Below are positions 30,860 through 40,834 of a stretch of DNA of 64,000 bases, one piece after another. The notes under the pieces were generated by a model that worked only from the letters and a program-made list of their open reading frames with translations, was not told the DNA's origin and searched no databases. The stretch spans positions 1 through 64,000 of the forward strand of contig JAJPXZ010000173.1 in NCBI GenBank assembly GCA_021205245.1, given 5' to 3'. The DNA is from Planctomycetaceae bacterium. GTDB lineage: Bacteria; Planctomycetota; SZUA-567. Position 1 is the first letter of the stretch, and each line of letters starts with the position of its first letter. Made by a program: the position numbers and the translations under genes.

Positions 30860-32479
30860 ATGGAAGACTTTTATGATGTCGTCATTATCGGCGGCGGACC
30901 GGCCGGCCTCACCGCCGCCCTTTATCTCGCCCGCGCCCGCTATCGGGTGGTGGTGGTCGAGAAAGACCACTTCGGCGGCCAGATAACCATTACCCACGAA
31001 GTCGTCAATTATCCCGGGGTCGAACGCGCCGCCGGCGGGGACATCACCGAGACGATGCGCCGTCAGGCCCACAACTTCGGCGCTGAGTTCCTCCTGGCCG
31101 AAGTCGAATCCCTGGACTGTTCCGGCGACATTAAAACCGTTCGCACCAGCGGCAAAACCCTCCGTTGCTTCGGCGTTCTGGTGGCGACCGGCGCGCATCC
31201 GCGGACGGTCGGGTTTACGGGAGAACTCGAATTCCAGGGTCGCGGCGTTGCCTATTGCGCCACTTGCGACGGCGAGTTTTTTACCGGCAAGGAGGTGTTT
31301 GTGGTTGGAGGCGGCTTTGCTGCTGCCGAGGAGGCCGTGTTCCTCACGAAATACGCCAGCCACGTCACCATCCTGATCCGGAAGGACGACTTCAGTTGCG
31401 CCAAAAGCGCGGCCGATCTCGCCCGGAATCACGAAAACATCACCGTCCTCTGCAATACCGTTATCGAGGAAGCGTCGGGCGACACCGCCCTGCGGGCGCT
31501 CCGGTATAAAAACACCGCCACCGGCGAGGTGACCGAATACCGCGCGCCGGACGGCGATACTTTTGGCATTTTCGTCTTCGCGGGGTATGCTCCCGCCACA
31601 TCCCTGATCAAGGATATCGCCACGCTGGACGAGTACGGATATGTCATCGTCGACCGTAACCAGCAGACAAACGTCGAAGGCCTTTATGCCGCCGGCGATG
31701 TCTGCGTCAAGAACCTCCGCCAGGTGGTGACGGCTGTCGCGGACGGAGCGATCGCGGCGACTGAACTGGAAAAGTACGCCGGGGTGCTCCAGAAAAAGAC
31801 CGGCATCCGCCCGGTTATGGCCGAGCCGACCGGCAGGCCCGAACCGGAAGAACCGCCGCCCGCCGATTCGGACGATCTGTTTTCCGCCGATATGCGGGCG
31901 CAGCTTGCGCCTTTGTTCGAAAAAATGGCCAATCCGCTTATCCTGCGCCTCAGCTTGGACGACCGGCCGGTGTCGGCGGAACTCCTGCATTACATGGAGG
32001 AGTTGGTCAAATTGACGGACAAGCTCACGGTCGAGGTTATCCAGGGCGAAGAGAAGGAAGACCCGCTGCCGCCGTGCGTCCGTGTCTTCCGTGCCGACGA
32101 GACAGATACCGGCATTGCCTTCCACGGCGTGCCGGGCGGTCACGAGTTCACCTCTTTTGCGCTTGGGTTGTATAACGCATCTGGTCCGGGACAACCGTTG
32201 GATGCGGAGACGTTGGAGGCAATTAGGGCGATTTCAAAACCGACTGAAATCCAGGTGCTTGTTTCCCTTACCTGTACCATGTGTCCGGATACGGTCAAGG
32301 CAGCGCAACGCATGGCGGCCGAGAACCCGAACATTACCGCCGAAGCGTATGACCTCAACCACTTCCCCGACCTGCGCGACCAGTACAAGGTCATGAGTGT
32401 TCCCTGCGTGGTCGTCAATGGCGAGACGGTTTCGTTCGGGAAGAAGAATGTTAAACAGTTGCTGGAGTTGGTTGGCTAA
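30860..32479 (+). CDS. AhpF-like disulfide reductase: N-terminal thioredoxin-reductase domain plus C-terminal thioredoxin-fold domain
   Basis: GGGPAGLTAALYLAR; CATC active site; C-terminal SLTCTMCPDTVKAAQ. Confidence 0.88.
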   Translation: MEDFYDVVIIGGGPAGLTAALYLARARYRVVVVEKDHFGGQITITHEVVNYPGVERAAGGDITETMRRQAHNFGAEFLLAEVESLDCSGDIKTVRTSGKTLRCFGVLVATGAHPRTVGFTGELEFQGRGVAYCATCDGEFFTGKEVFVVGGGFAAAEEAVFLTKYASHVTILIRKDDFSCAKSAADLARNHENITVLCNTVIEEASGDTALRALRYKNTATGEVTEYRAPDGDTFGIFVFAGYAPATSLIKDIATLDEYGYVIVDRNQQTNVEGLYAAGDVCVKNLRQVVTAVADGAIAATELEKYAGVLQKKTGIRPVMAEPTGRPEPEEPPPADSDDLFSADMRAQLAPLFEKMANPLILRLSLDDRPVSAELLHYMEELVKLTDKLTVEVIQGEEKEDPLPPCVRVFRADETDTGIAFHGVPGGHEFTSFALGLYNASGPGQPLDAETLEAIRAISKPTEIQVLVSLTCTMCPDTVKAAQRMAAENPNITAEAYDLNHFPDLRDQYKVMSVPCVVVNGETVSFGKKNVKQLLELVG

Positions 32480-32649
32480 CCTGTTCAGGCGTGCGTTATT
32501 ATCTTTCGGGAATCGTCCGGCTGGGCGGTTCCCGTTTTCAGTGGCCGCAATAAAACCCTTGTCCCGCGCCCTCTCCATGACTAAAACTAGACATCCATGC
32601 GGGTGGGGAACCCGCCGCGCTGCGGATTGTCACGGAATTGGAGAACGAG

Positions 32650-33069
32650 ATGTCGACCACCCCCAAACGGCCATGGTATGCCGAAGGCCTGCACTTTCAA
32701 TGCCAGGGATGCGGCGATTGCTGCCGGGGTCCGGGGGGCTATGTCTGGGTCACAATGCAGGAAGCGCAGGAAATAGCCGCCGCGATTGCCATGGAGTTCG
32801 ACCGCTTCGCCGCCACCATGCTGCGGCAGACGCCGTCCGGGCTGGCGCTGGTCGACGGTGTCCACGGCGATTGCCCGCTTCTCGATGCGAAGGGCGGCTG
32901 CCTCGTCTATCATAAGCGCCCGATTCAATGCCGCACCTGGCCGTGGTGGGACGAAAACCTCGCCTCGCCGGGCCGCTGGGAAGACGCCGCCACCCGCTGC
33001 CCAGGCATGAACAAGGGGCCTGCCCACTCGCTTGTCTATATCGAAAGCGAACGAGCCAAGGAATTTTAG
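32650..33069 (+). CDS. YkgJ-family cysteine cluster protein
   Basis: FQCQGCGDCCRGPGG...CPLLDAKGGCLVYHKRPIQCRTWPWW. Confidence 0.85.
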   Translation: MSTTPKRPWYAEGLHFQCQGCGDCCRGPGGYVWVTMQEAQEIAAAIAMEFDRFAATMLRQTPSGLALVDGVHGDCPLLDAKGGCLVYHKRPIQCRTWPWWDENLASPGRWEDAATRCPGMNKGPAHSLVYIESERAKEF

Positions 33070-34439
33070 TGCCGTATTTTTCCCACGACGATATTGCGCA
33101 AATCGGTACGCCCCCCGGCCCGTCGCCGGTGGGCGCGTTGCGGCTGTCGGGCGACAATGCTTTTGCCATTCTCGGGGCGGTGAGCGATATTTCCAATGCT
33201 CCTGGCCCGCGCACGCGGTGTGTCGTCGAGAGTGTGATGCGAGTTCCTCTTGCCGGCGACGTGCTATCGTGCCCGGCGCGGGTGCTGGTCATGCCCGCCC
33301 CGGCAACCTATACCCGCGAGCCGATGGCGGAAATCCACCTGCCGGGCTCGCCGCCGCTACTGCAGGCCGCCTTGACCGCCCTTGTCGATGCCGGGGCGCG
33401 GGCGGCGGCTCCGGGGGAATTCACCTTTCGGGCATTCCGGAACGGACGCATCGGCCTTGGCCAGGCCGAAGCGGTGGAAAGGCTGATCCGCTCGACCACC
33501 GACGCGGAACGCCGCCAGGCCTTGTCGCGCCTGGGCGACCGCGAAGGCGCGGCTATCCGCCGCTGGCGGGATGATCTCCTGGACATTGCCGCACGGGTCG
33601 AAGCGGTTCTGGATTTTTCCGACGAGGAATTGGAACCCGGCATCGAAGCCGATCTCGCCGGTTTGGCGGAACAACTCACCGCGTCGGCCCGCGCACGCGG
33701 CGATCATACCCCGGAACGAGCCGGCCGACGCGTCGCCCTCGCCGGTTTGACCAACGCGGGCAAAAGTTCGTTGTTCAATGCCCTGCTGGGCGAAGATGCG
33801 GTGCTGGTTTCGGAGGACGCCTCCACGACCCGGGACAGCATCCGTCGTCCAGTGGTATGCGACAGTATTGAGGTGGAACTGAGCGACAACCCCGGCTTCG
33901 ACCCCGATACTTCCGGCCAAGGCGGCGACGCGGCTACCCGAGGCGGCAAGGTGACCGGGGGCGACGACATCGTCCTGTGGGTGGTGGATGCGTCGCGCCA
34001 CCTCGACAAACGGGATGTCGAGTTCGCCTCGTCCCTTACCGGCGGGGTGCTCCTGGTCCTGAATAAATCCGACCTGCCGCCCCGAACCGATGCCCACCAG
34101 GCGGCGGCACTGCTGGACGGTGCCGAAGCGACGCTTCTCGGTGACATCGCCGTCAGCGCATCGACCGGCGACGGCATCGTTGCATTGCGGACCGAGATCG
34201 CGCGGCTGGCGGGTGCGTTATCGGGGGACGGCGGCTGGAACCGTCGGGAACTCCTGGAACTGGCGGCTGCACGGGAATGTTGCCGCCGGGCCGCAGCGGA
34301 TTTAAGCCTTGGCAACAGGTTGGAACTGGCGGCAGAAGAACTCCGCCACGGCGTGCTCTGCTTTTCCCGTATGGTAGGGGAAGGCTATGCCGAGGAAGCG
34401 CTTGGACGAATTTTCTCCCGGTTTTGCATAGGAAAATGA
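33069..34439 (+). CDS. mnmE: tRNA uridine-5-carboxymethylaminomethyl(34) synthesis GTPase MnmE
   Basis: [18 protein letters not shown]-terminus; [24 protein letters not shown]-terminal FCIGK. Confidence 0.9.
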   Translation: MPYFSHDDIAQIGTPPGPSPVGALRLSGDNAFAILGAVSDISNAPGPRTRCVVESVMRVPLAGDVLSCPARVLVMPAPATYTREPMAEIHLPGSPPLLQAALTALVDAGARAAAPGEFTFRAFRNGRIGLGQAEAVERLIRSTTDAERRQALSRLGDREGAAIRRWRDDLLDIAARVEAVLDFSDEELEPGIEADLAGLAEQLTASARARGDHTPERAGRRVALAGLTNAGKSSLFNALLGEDAVLVSEDASTTRDSIRRPVVCDSIEVELSDNPGFDPDTSGQGGDAATRGGKVTGGDDIVLWVVDASRHLDKRDVEFASSLTGGVLLVLNKSDLPPRTDAHQAAALLDGAEATLLGDIAVSASTGDGIVALRTEIARLAGALSGDGGWNRRELLELAAARECCRRAAADLSLGNRLELAAEELRHGVLCFSRMVGEGYAEEALGRIFSRFCIGK

Positions 34440-34903
34440 CGATGGCTGGTGAGGCGGCGGAAGTAGCGGTGGAACTCTACGCGGACGGCGCGTGTTCGGG
34501 TAACCCCGGACCCGGCGGATGGGGCACCATCCTCCGTTGCCGGGAGCAGAATCTGATCAAGCGCATGTCCGGCGCGGAAAAAAACACCACCAACAACCGC
34601 ATGGAACTCACTGCGGTTATCGAAGGGCTTAAAGCGTTAAAAATGCCGTGCCGGGTGGTGGTTACCACCGATAGCCGCTATATCGTCGATGCCTTTGCCA
34701 AGGGCTGGCTCAAGAATTGGCAAAAAAACGGCTGGCGCACCGCTTCTAAACAGCCGGTGAAGAACGAGGACCTCTGGCGCGCCCTTATGGACGCCATGCA
34801 ACCGCACCAGGTGCGGTGGGAATGGATTCGCGGCCACGCCGGTCATCCGGAAAATGAGATGGCCGACCAGTTGGCGGTGGCGGCTCGGTTGAAGATTGCC
34901 TGA
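34436..34903 (+). CDS. rnhA: Ribonuclease HI
   Basis: [52 protein letters not shown]. Confidence 0.95.
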   Translation: MTMAGEAAEVAVELYADGACSGNPGPGGWGTILRCREQNLIKRMSGAEKNTTNNRMELTAVIEGLKALKMPCRVVVTTDSRYIVDAFAKGWLKNWQKNGWRTASKQPVKNEDLWRALMDAMQPHQVRWEWIRGHAGHPENEMADQLAVAARLKIA

Positions 34904-35004
34904 GGGGAACGGTCAGGCAGGTCTACCACTTGCCTTTTTGTGTCCAAATCCGCACAATGGGTGGATACCCGGGCAGCTCGCCTGCCCCAACACAAAGGAA
35001 CACT

Positions 35005-36495
35005 ATGCCAGGCATTCGGGTTAAAAACGGGCCCAGCCAGGGACAGACATTCACTATCACCGAAAAGCCCCTGATTATCGGTAGGGACGAGACCTGCGAC
35101 TTGTCGCTTCAGGACAAGGGTGCATCGCGTCAACATGCCGAAATTTTCAGGATTGGCGATATGAGCTTTATTCGCGATCTCGAATCCAAAAACGGCACCT
35201 TCGTCAACGACAACCGTATCACCGAGGAAATGCTCCGCGACGGTGACCGCGTCCAGATCGGCGGCACCGTTATCGTCTTCGAACCGCTGGCCGGCGGCCG
35301 CGCCGATGACGAACTCGACTTTTCCGAGGATGAACTCGAGGCCTTTTACGAACTGCGCCTCGAAGACCTGACCGCCGTCAATGTCGGCGAAGGCGACGTG
35401 TCGTCGGAAATCCACCTTCGCGCCCTCTATCGGCTCTCGCGGCTGGTGGCAAGCGAAGACGTCGAGGACGAATTGGTCAAAAAGGGCCTCACCTTTATCG
35501 TCGAGACCCTCCGGGCCGACGGCGCGTATCTGTTTGGCCGCGACCCGCAAAAGGGCGGCATTGTCACGCTTGGGTCGCATGTGCCGAAGGGTGGGCAGTC
35601 GGGGCAATTGTCCCGCACCATTATCCGCAAGGTTTTGCAGGACAAGCGGGCGCTCCTGGTCACCGATGCGATGCGGGACGACCGATTCTCGTCCAATGAA
35701 TCGGTGATGCGCCACAACATCCACGCGGTTATCTGCGCGCCGATGCCATTGTATGAAGGGGTGGAAGCCGCCCTGTACATCGCCGGCGACGACCCGGGCA
35801 TCTCATTTACCGAACAGGAATTGGAACTGGTGGCGGCGATGGCCGACCAGATGGGCCTGGCCCTGGCGCACATTGCGTCCAAGTTGCGGCGACGCGAATA
35901 TATGCTTTCCGCAGTGCGGATGCTCCTCCGGGCGGCCGATGTAAACACGCCCGGCATCATGAAACGGAACGAACGCCTCGCCGGCTACATGCGCGCTATT
36001 GGACGGGCCTTGCAGCTCGGTCCGTCGGTCCTGGAAAAACTGCAACTCGCCGGTATGCTCCATAATTATTCCGATATGGTCGGCGATTCTTCCAGCCGTA
36101 CGCCGGAGGAACGCGTTGCCGAAACAGTCGACCTGATGGCGCGGGAGACTTTCTTCCCCGAAATCGAAGATATGATTGCCTATCAGCTCGAACGCTACGA
36201 CGGCACCGGCCCCAAGGGACTCTTGGGTACCGAACTCCCGCTCGGCGCGCGCATTTTCCAGGCCGCGCACGACCTGAGCGCCGCCACCGAGGCGGACGAC
36301 AGCAAAGAAGCGCTGGCTGCGAAGGTGCTGGAGATGACCCGTGGCGCAGGCAAAGTCTATGACGCCGAAATCGTCAAGGCGGTGAGTGAAGCCGAGCGGG
36401 CGGGTACGCTGGCGATGACCCTTGAGGAACAATGGCGCCAGGCGCGTTCATCGCGTATGAGCGCCTTCCTTCATGACGAGGAAGCGGCCGTATAA
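35005..36495 (+). CDS. FHA-GAF-degenerate HD-GYP signalling protein
   Basis: FHA (IGRDETCDLSLQDKGASRQHAEI...SKNGTFVN), GAF, C-terminal HD-GYP-like (ERYDGTGPKGLLGTELPLGARI) with lost HD and GYP residues. Confidence 0.8.
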   Translation: MPGIRVKNGPSQGQTFTITEKPLIIGRDETCDLSLQDKGASRQHAEIFRIGDMSFIRDLESKNGTFVNDNRITEEMLRDGDRVQIGGTVIVFEPLAGGRADDELDFSEDELEAFYELRLEDLTAVNVGEGDVSSEIHLRALYRLSRLVASEDVEDELVKKGLTFIVETLRADGAYLFGRDPQKGGIVTLGSHVPKGGQSGQLSRTIIRKVLQDKRALLVTDAMRDDRFSSNESVMRHNIHAVICAPMPLYEGVEAALYIAGDDPGISFTEQELELVAAMADQMGLALAHIASKLRRREYMLSAVRMLLRAADVNTPGIMKRNERLAGYMRAIGRALQLGPSVLEKLQLAGMLHNYSDMVGDSSSRTPEERVAETVDLMARETFFPEIEDMIAYQLERYDGTGPKGLLGTELPLGARIFQAAHDLSAATEADDSKEALAAKVLEMTRGAGKVYDAEIVKAVSEAERAGTLAMTLEEQWRQARSSRMSAFLHDEEAAV

Positions 36496-36548
36496 GACAT
36501 GTCGGGAGGGAAACGGTCGTCTGGGACGCAGAGAAAGAACGGTGCGGC

Positions 36549-36977
36549 ATGCCCGAATGGATAGAATGCGAGTTGGCGCAAATCCTGCTGATGACTGACA
36601 GCATTTCCAGTCCGCAGGTGATTGTGTTGCGGGAAATCGAGGGTGCTGGGCGCTCGTTTATGGTGCATATCGGGTTGTTCGAGGCGCTGGCCATCAACCG
36701 GCAGATCCACGGCGAAGCGATGCCCCGCCCATTGACGCACGACCTCCTGATGACTATGATGACCGCCCTGGGCGGTCGGCTGACGCGAGTGGCGATTTCC
36801 GACCTCGTCGAGGACCAGGACGGCAACGGTACCTTCTACGGCTTTTTGGTGGTGGAACGGGACGGCGGCGAGCTGGTAATCGACTGCCGCCCATCCGACG
36901 CCATCGCCATGGCGACACGGGCCGAGTGCCCGATTTTCGTCGCCAAGGAGGTCATCGACAAGGTGACGCTGACCTAA
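36549..36977 (+). CDS. Bifunctional nuclease (DUF151) family protein
   Basis: VIVLREIEGAGRSFMVHIGLFEALAI...PRPLTHDLLMTMMTALGGRLTRVAISDL...IDCRPSDAIAMATRAECPIFV. Confidence 0.9.
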   Translation: MPEWIECELAQILLMTDSISSPQVIVLREIEGAGRSFMVHIGLFEALAINRQIHGEAMPRPLTHDLLMTMMTALGGRLTRVAISDLVEDQDGNGTFYGFLVVERDGGELVIDCRPSDAIAMATRAECPIFVAKEVIDKVTLT

Positions 36978-37013
36978 CGAATCACCCCTGGTTACCTATA
37001 TACAACATTCTGT

Positions 37014-37101
<88 letters not shown>

Positions 37102-37117
37102 ATTATTAAACCGCGAT

Positions 37118-37150
37118 AACCCGCCATTAGCCAAAAAGCTATGGCGGGTT
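37118..37150 (+). terminator. Hairpin/terminator immediately downstream of tRNA-Ser, inside the inserted segment
   Basis: AACCCGCCAT...ATGGCGGGTT followed by TAGCTTTAT. Confidence 0.6.
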
Positions 37151-37273
37151 TAGCTTTATAGGTATGGATGGTTCGGGTAATGCCGGGGTATTCCCTTGGC
37201 ATTCGCTCTATTTATGGGTATTTCTGCGGGTATATTTACCGCCTTTTTTATTGCTCTCTCAAGAGCTATTTAT

Positions 37274-38647
37274 ATGGAGTTTTTTACGTTGCGTAAACAA
37301 GAAGAAAACGCGCTGGCAAAAAGATTCAATATGGGTTCACTCCTTGCCTTTGCCGCCCCGACCATGGTCATGATGCTGTTCAACGCTATGTATGAAAGCG
37401 TGGATTCAATCTTTGTATCAAGGTATGTCAGCACAGATGCACTCTCCGCCATCAACATCGTCATGCCGGTCATCAGTATTTTATGGGGGCTGGGCATTAT
37501 GTTTGCCACAGGTGCCAGCGCCCTCATAGCCAAAAAGATGGGTGAAGGAAACAATCAGGAAGCACGGCGGAATTTTTCAGCCATTGTATTGGTGGGGTGC
37601 GCATTTGGAATTCTGTTGGCGCTGGTCGGAAATATATTTTTGGATGATCTTCTCTTGGTGCTCGGAGCCTCCGCCAGAGTGCTTCCCTATGGCCGGGTGT
37701 TCTTAGGGTTTCTCCTCTGGTTTGCTCCTGCCACACTCGTGCAGGTTTTGTTCCAAAGTTTGTTTGTTACAGCAGGTAGGCCTCGGCTAGGGCTGGCAGT
37801 TATGATTGGCGCGGGCGTAACCAACCTTGTTTTGGATTATCTTTTGATTGTGGAGGTGAAGCTGGGGATTATGGGCGCGGCCATCGGTACCGGCGCCGGC
37901 TACTGCATTGCTACCATCGCAGGGCTCATTTTGTTTTCCCGGCAAAAAGGAACCTTGCACTTTACCAAACCTGGCATCAGGGCAAAGGAATTGGGCCTTT
38001 GCTGTTATAATGGGTCCTCCGAGATGGTCACCCAGCTCGCCGCCGCCATTACCATTTACGTATCGAATATAACGATAATGCGTTATGCCGGTGAAAACGG
38101 TGTTGCGGCGGCTACAATCATGAACAATACCCAGTATTTATTCACCACGTTGGCAATGGGTTTTTCCATGGGGGTAGCCCCAGTGCTCAGCTATCAATAC
38201 GGGGCGAAAAACACAAGAGAACTGAGACGAATAATGAAGTTCTGCCTGTTTTGGGTGGGCTTATTCTCCGTGGTGCTCTTTGGCATTTGCGCCATCACCG
38301 CACCGGCAATTTCCGGCCTCTATGCACCACCAGGTTCGCCGACCTACCAGCTCGCAGTTAACGGGTTCCGTATTTTTATGTTCTGCTTCCTGTTCAGGGG
38401 CATTGGGGTATTTACGTCGGCAGTGTTTACCGCGCTGTCAAACGGCAAGGTGTCGGCAATTCTATCTTTTGTCCGTACATTTGCCCTGCTGACGGTTTTT
38501 CTGCTGGTATTTCCCCGCCTCTTAGGCCTAAACGGCGTATGGCTTGCTACTCCGCTGGCCGATGGCGCTGGTGCGCTGTTATCTATCGCACTGTTACTAG
38601 GGCATCGAAAAAAGTATTTTGGTGAGCGCTCACCATCTTATCACTGA
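37274..38647 (+). CDS. MATE family efflux transporter (cargo of the tRNA-Ser insertion); ORF may start upstream at 37196 or 37214
   Basis: AAPTMVMMLFNAMYESVDSIFVSRYVSTDALSAINIVMP and 12-TM MATE layout. Confidence 0.9.
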   Translation: MEFFTLRKQEENALAKRFNMGSLLAFAAPTMVMMLFNAMYESVDSIFVSRYVSTDALSAINIVMPVISILWGLGIMFATGASALIAKKMGEGNNQEARRNFSAIVLVGCAFGILLALVGNIFLDDLLLVLGASARVLPYGRVFLGFLLWFAPATLVQVLFQSLFVTAGRPRLGLAVMIGAGVTNLVLDYLLIVEVKLGIMGAAIGTGAGYCIATIAGLILFSRQKGTLHFTKPGIRAKELGLCCYNGSSEMVTQLAAAITIYVSNITIMRYAGENGVAAATIMNNTQYLFTTLAMGFSMGVAPVLSYQYGAKNTRELRRIMKFCLFWVGLFSVVLFGICAITAPAISGLYAPPGSPTYQLAVNGFRIFMFCFLFRGIGVFTSAVFTALSNGKVSAILSFVRTFALLTVFLLVFPRLLGLNGVWLATPLADGAGALLSIALLLGHRKKYFGERSPSYH

Positions 38648-39082
38648 ACGCATGGGAGAAGAACGCTTGCGGTCAGTCCACACTTTTTTGTTTACGCTGT
38701 GAGTGTGACGGGTTACTCTGCGAGAGGTGGATGTGGGCCATTAGTTGGATGGGAATGGTGCAGCATCCGACAGCGCCGGATTTAATGCGATGATGCGGCA
38801 ATCGCCAATCCCAAGAATGCTGGCTTAGCAAGTGTGGCGATGCGGCAGAGCCGCTTTCGCCACTAAACACCGACCGGATGCGCCTTCGGCGCGTGATAAG
38901 GATACGTCAGCATTACGAGAAACGTTTTTCCATAGTACCGGCGTCCAGATGATTTTCGTCTCTTTTCTTCGTTAGTTCGGAACGTTTTAGACTGGTTCGA
39001 AATATGCCGCCTTTACCCATCCAAACCATGGGTATTATTGCGGGTATTTTATGTTATAAAATATTTCAACTCTCCGCATGAA

Positions 39083-39106
39083 GTTCGAATCCCTCTCTCT
39101 CCGCCA
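39083..39106. repeat. att-like direct repeat, distal copy
   Basis: GTTCGAATCCCTCTCTCTCCGCCA. Confidence 0.92.
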
Positions 39107-39219
39107 CTTATACGTTCGCACTGGCCGGAATGGCGCAATTGCGATACCCATGACACATGCGAAGCGCGCCCGTCCGGACGCGCTTCGCGCTTTGGCTTGT
39201 TGTTTTCTGATCGATCGGA

Positions 39220-40443
39220 CTAAAACGAGACCCCGTACATGCCGGTGAATGAGTGGTTCTGGTATTTTTTGCCGATGGTGTAGTTGTAGTCGATTTCGAA
39301 GATGTAGCGATCGGCGAACTTCACTTTCAGGCCGGCCCCGGCGGTGCCGTATGAACCGGTGAACTTGGCGGATTTGGTGGTGAAATAATCCAGATTGTTA
39401 GCCGAATGGAAGTCTATATCGGCGCGGCTCCTTCCTACCACCGGGACATAGCCGGCACGGACTTCGGGCGTCCATAGGGAACGGGCGCCCTTAAAAGACA
39501 TGAAGTCGGCCCCGAAGGTGCGGTTCACAGACACCATGATCGGCATGGCGAGGTTCGAATAGCTGCTTTTGCCGCTCCGGAGAGCATTATCACCATTGCC
39601 GGAATGAGTCCGTTCGGTGATTGCATCCATGCGGACATGGCTGAAGTCGAGACCGAAGGACGGGGTTATGCGGGTGTCGTTTTCGAGAATCCAAACATAA
39701 CTCGCCTTTATTCCGGCGGAGTAGACGTTGTCGCGGTAATTATCTTTGTGCAGATCCTCGCGAACACCCGCGTCCACAACCTCACGCTCCATGCGGTTCC
39801 AGGCTCGGGACCACCCGACATAGGCGTCGATGTACACGTTGCCGATATTAGTGCCGCCGAACAGAGCTACGTGCAGCGTATCCGCCCGGTTGCGGAAGTG
39901 GTAGCCTTCGCCCTTCGGGGTCATGCGGCGGGCGTCGTAGCCGACAGCCAGGCCGATGGCGCTGGAATCGCCCACCATGCGGCTGATGCCGGTGGCGAAA
40001 CCGGATACGGCGGTGGAGTAACCGAGATCACCGTCGGACGGTTTCTTATTGTCACGCATATAGAACGGCACGTCCCACATTACCCATCGTTTGCCCGGAG
40101 CGCACAGGGTGGTTGGGCAGCCGGCGGACGAGGTTCCGACGCTGGCGACGTCGGCATAGGCTTCGCCCGTGACGCCGTAATCGGCTCTGTCCTGATAATG
40201 GGCCGTTTGACTGTAGTTGTAGATCGATGGAAGCGTCCGGCGGAACTCGCGCTGAATGGTGATGGAAGCGCCCATCACATCGGCGTAGGGTTCACCGACA
40301 TAGGTATTGCTGAAATCGCGAGGATACGAACGCTGTTGCGACAAGGCCGCGCCGTTATTGGTCAAATAATCCAGCGCGTTCACTCCCCCCACCGTCATCA
40401 TGAAGGCTGCGGCAACCAGCCCTGTAAAACCAACCTTTTTCAT
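39220..40443 (-). CDS. Autotransporter beta-domain-like outer membrane protein
   Basis: Signal peptide MKKVGFTGLVAAAFMMTVGGVNA; alternating beta-strand pattern; C-terminal aromatic GMYGVSF. Confidence 0.75.
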   Translation of the reverse strand: MKKVGFTGLVAAAFMMTVGGVNALDYLTNNGAALSQQRSYPRDFSNTYVGEPYADVMGASITIQREFRRTLPSIYNYSQTAHYQDRADYGVTGEAYADVASVGTSSAGCPTTLCAPGKRWVMWDVPFYMRDNKKPSDGDLGYSTAVSGFATGISRMVGDSSAIGLAVGYDARRMTPKGEGYHFRNRADTLHVALFGGTNIGNVYIDAYVGWSRAWNRMEREVVDAGVREDLHKDNYRDNVYSAGIKASYVWILENDTRITPSFGLDFSHVRMDAITERTHSGNGDNALRSGKSSYSNLAMPIMVSVNRTFGADFMSFKGARSLWTPEVRAGYVPVVGRSRADIDFHSANNLDYFTTKSAKFTGSYGTAGAGLKVKFADRYIFEIDYNYTIGKKYQNHSFTGMYGVSF

Positions 40444-40834
40444 CAACCACTCCTTGGACCGCTCAATTCGGGTCGCCCCCTGTGGAGTCATGGACTTTCA
40501 CCTCTTTCCGGATGGTACCATTTGTATACTATAGAGCCGAACTGCCCCGTATGCAAACGCTTTCCCGGTTCCTTATTCTCTATTCACCTGCGGCAAACGG
40601 TGTGAGGCCAGCCACCCCGCGTACTCCCAGCCCTATGAAAAATCCAATTGACGAAAAACGCCACAGCGCGGATACTATAACGTAAAGTTGTCAGACCTCT
40701 TTCACGACCTTCATAACCCATCCCAATGCTCTCGTCACCTTCTGACAACTCTGCTCTTCCGGGTGAGGCGGCACCGTTTCACGCGCGGCAGACTCGTCCT
40801 GCACGCGAACAATTCTACGGATAAGGAGAATGTT

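Larger units (their letters stand above)
37102..39106. mobile_element. Putative integrase-less tRNA-Ser-targeted insertion carrying a MATE transporter
   Basis: Flanked by perfect 24-bp tRNA-3' direct repeats; apparently lower GC than surroundings; GGGTAT-N6-GGGTAT motifs near both ends. Confidence 0.7.

Noticed and set aside
38648-39082. Degenerate integrase fragment in the tRNA-Ser insertion
   Set aside because: Reading all frames gave no convincing tyrosine-recombinase R-H-R-Y motifs; left as unexplained sequence
39083-39106. Second tRNA-Ser gene
   Set aside because: Only the 3' 24 nt are present; interpreted as an att-like repeat
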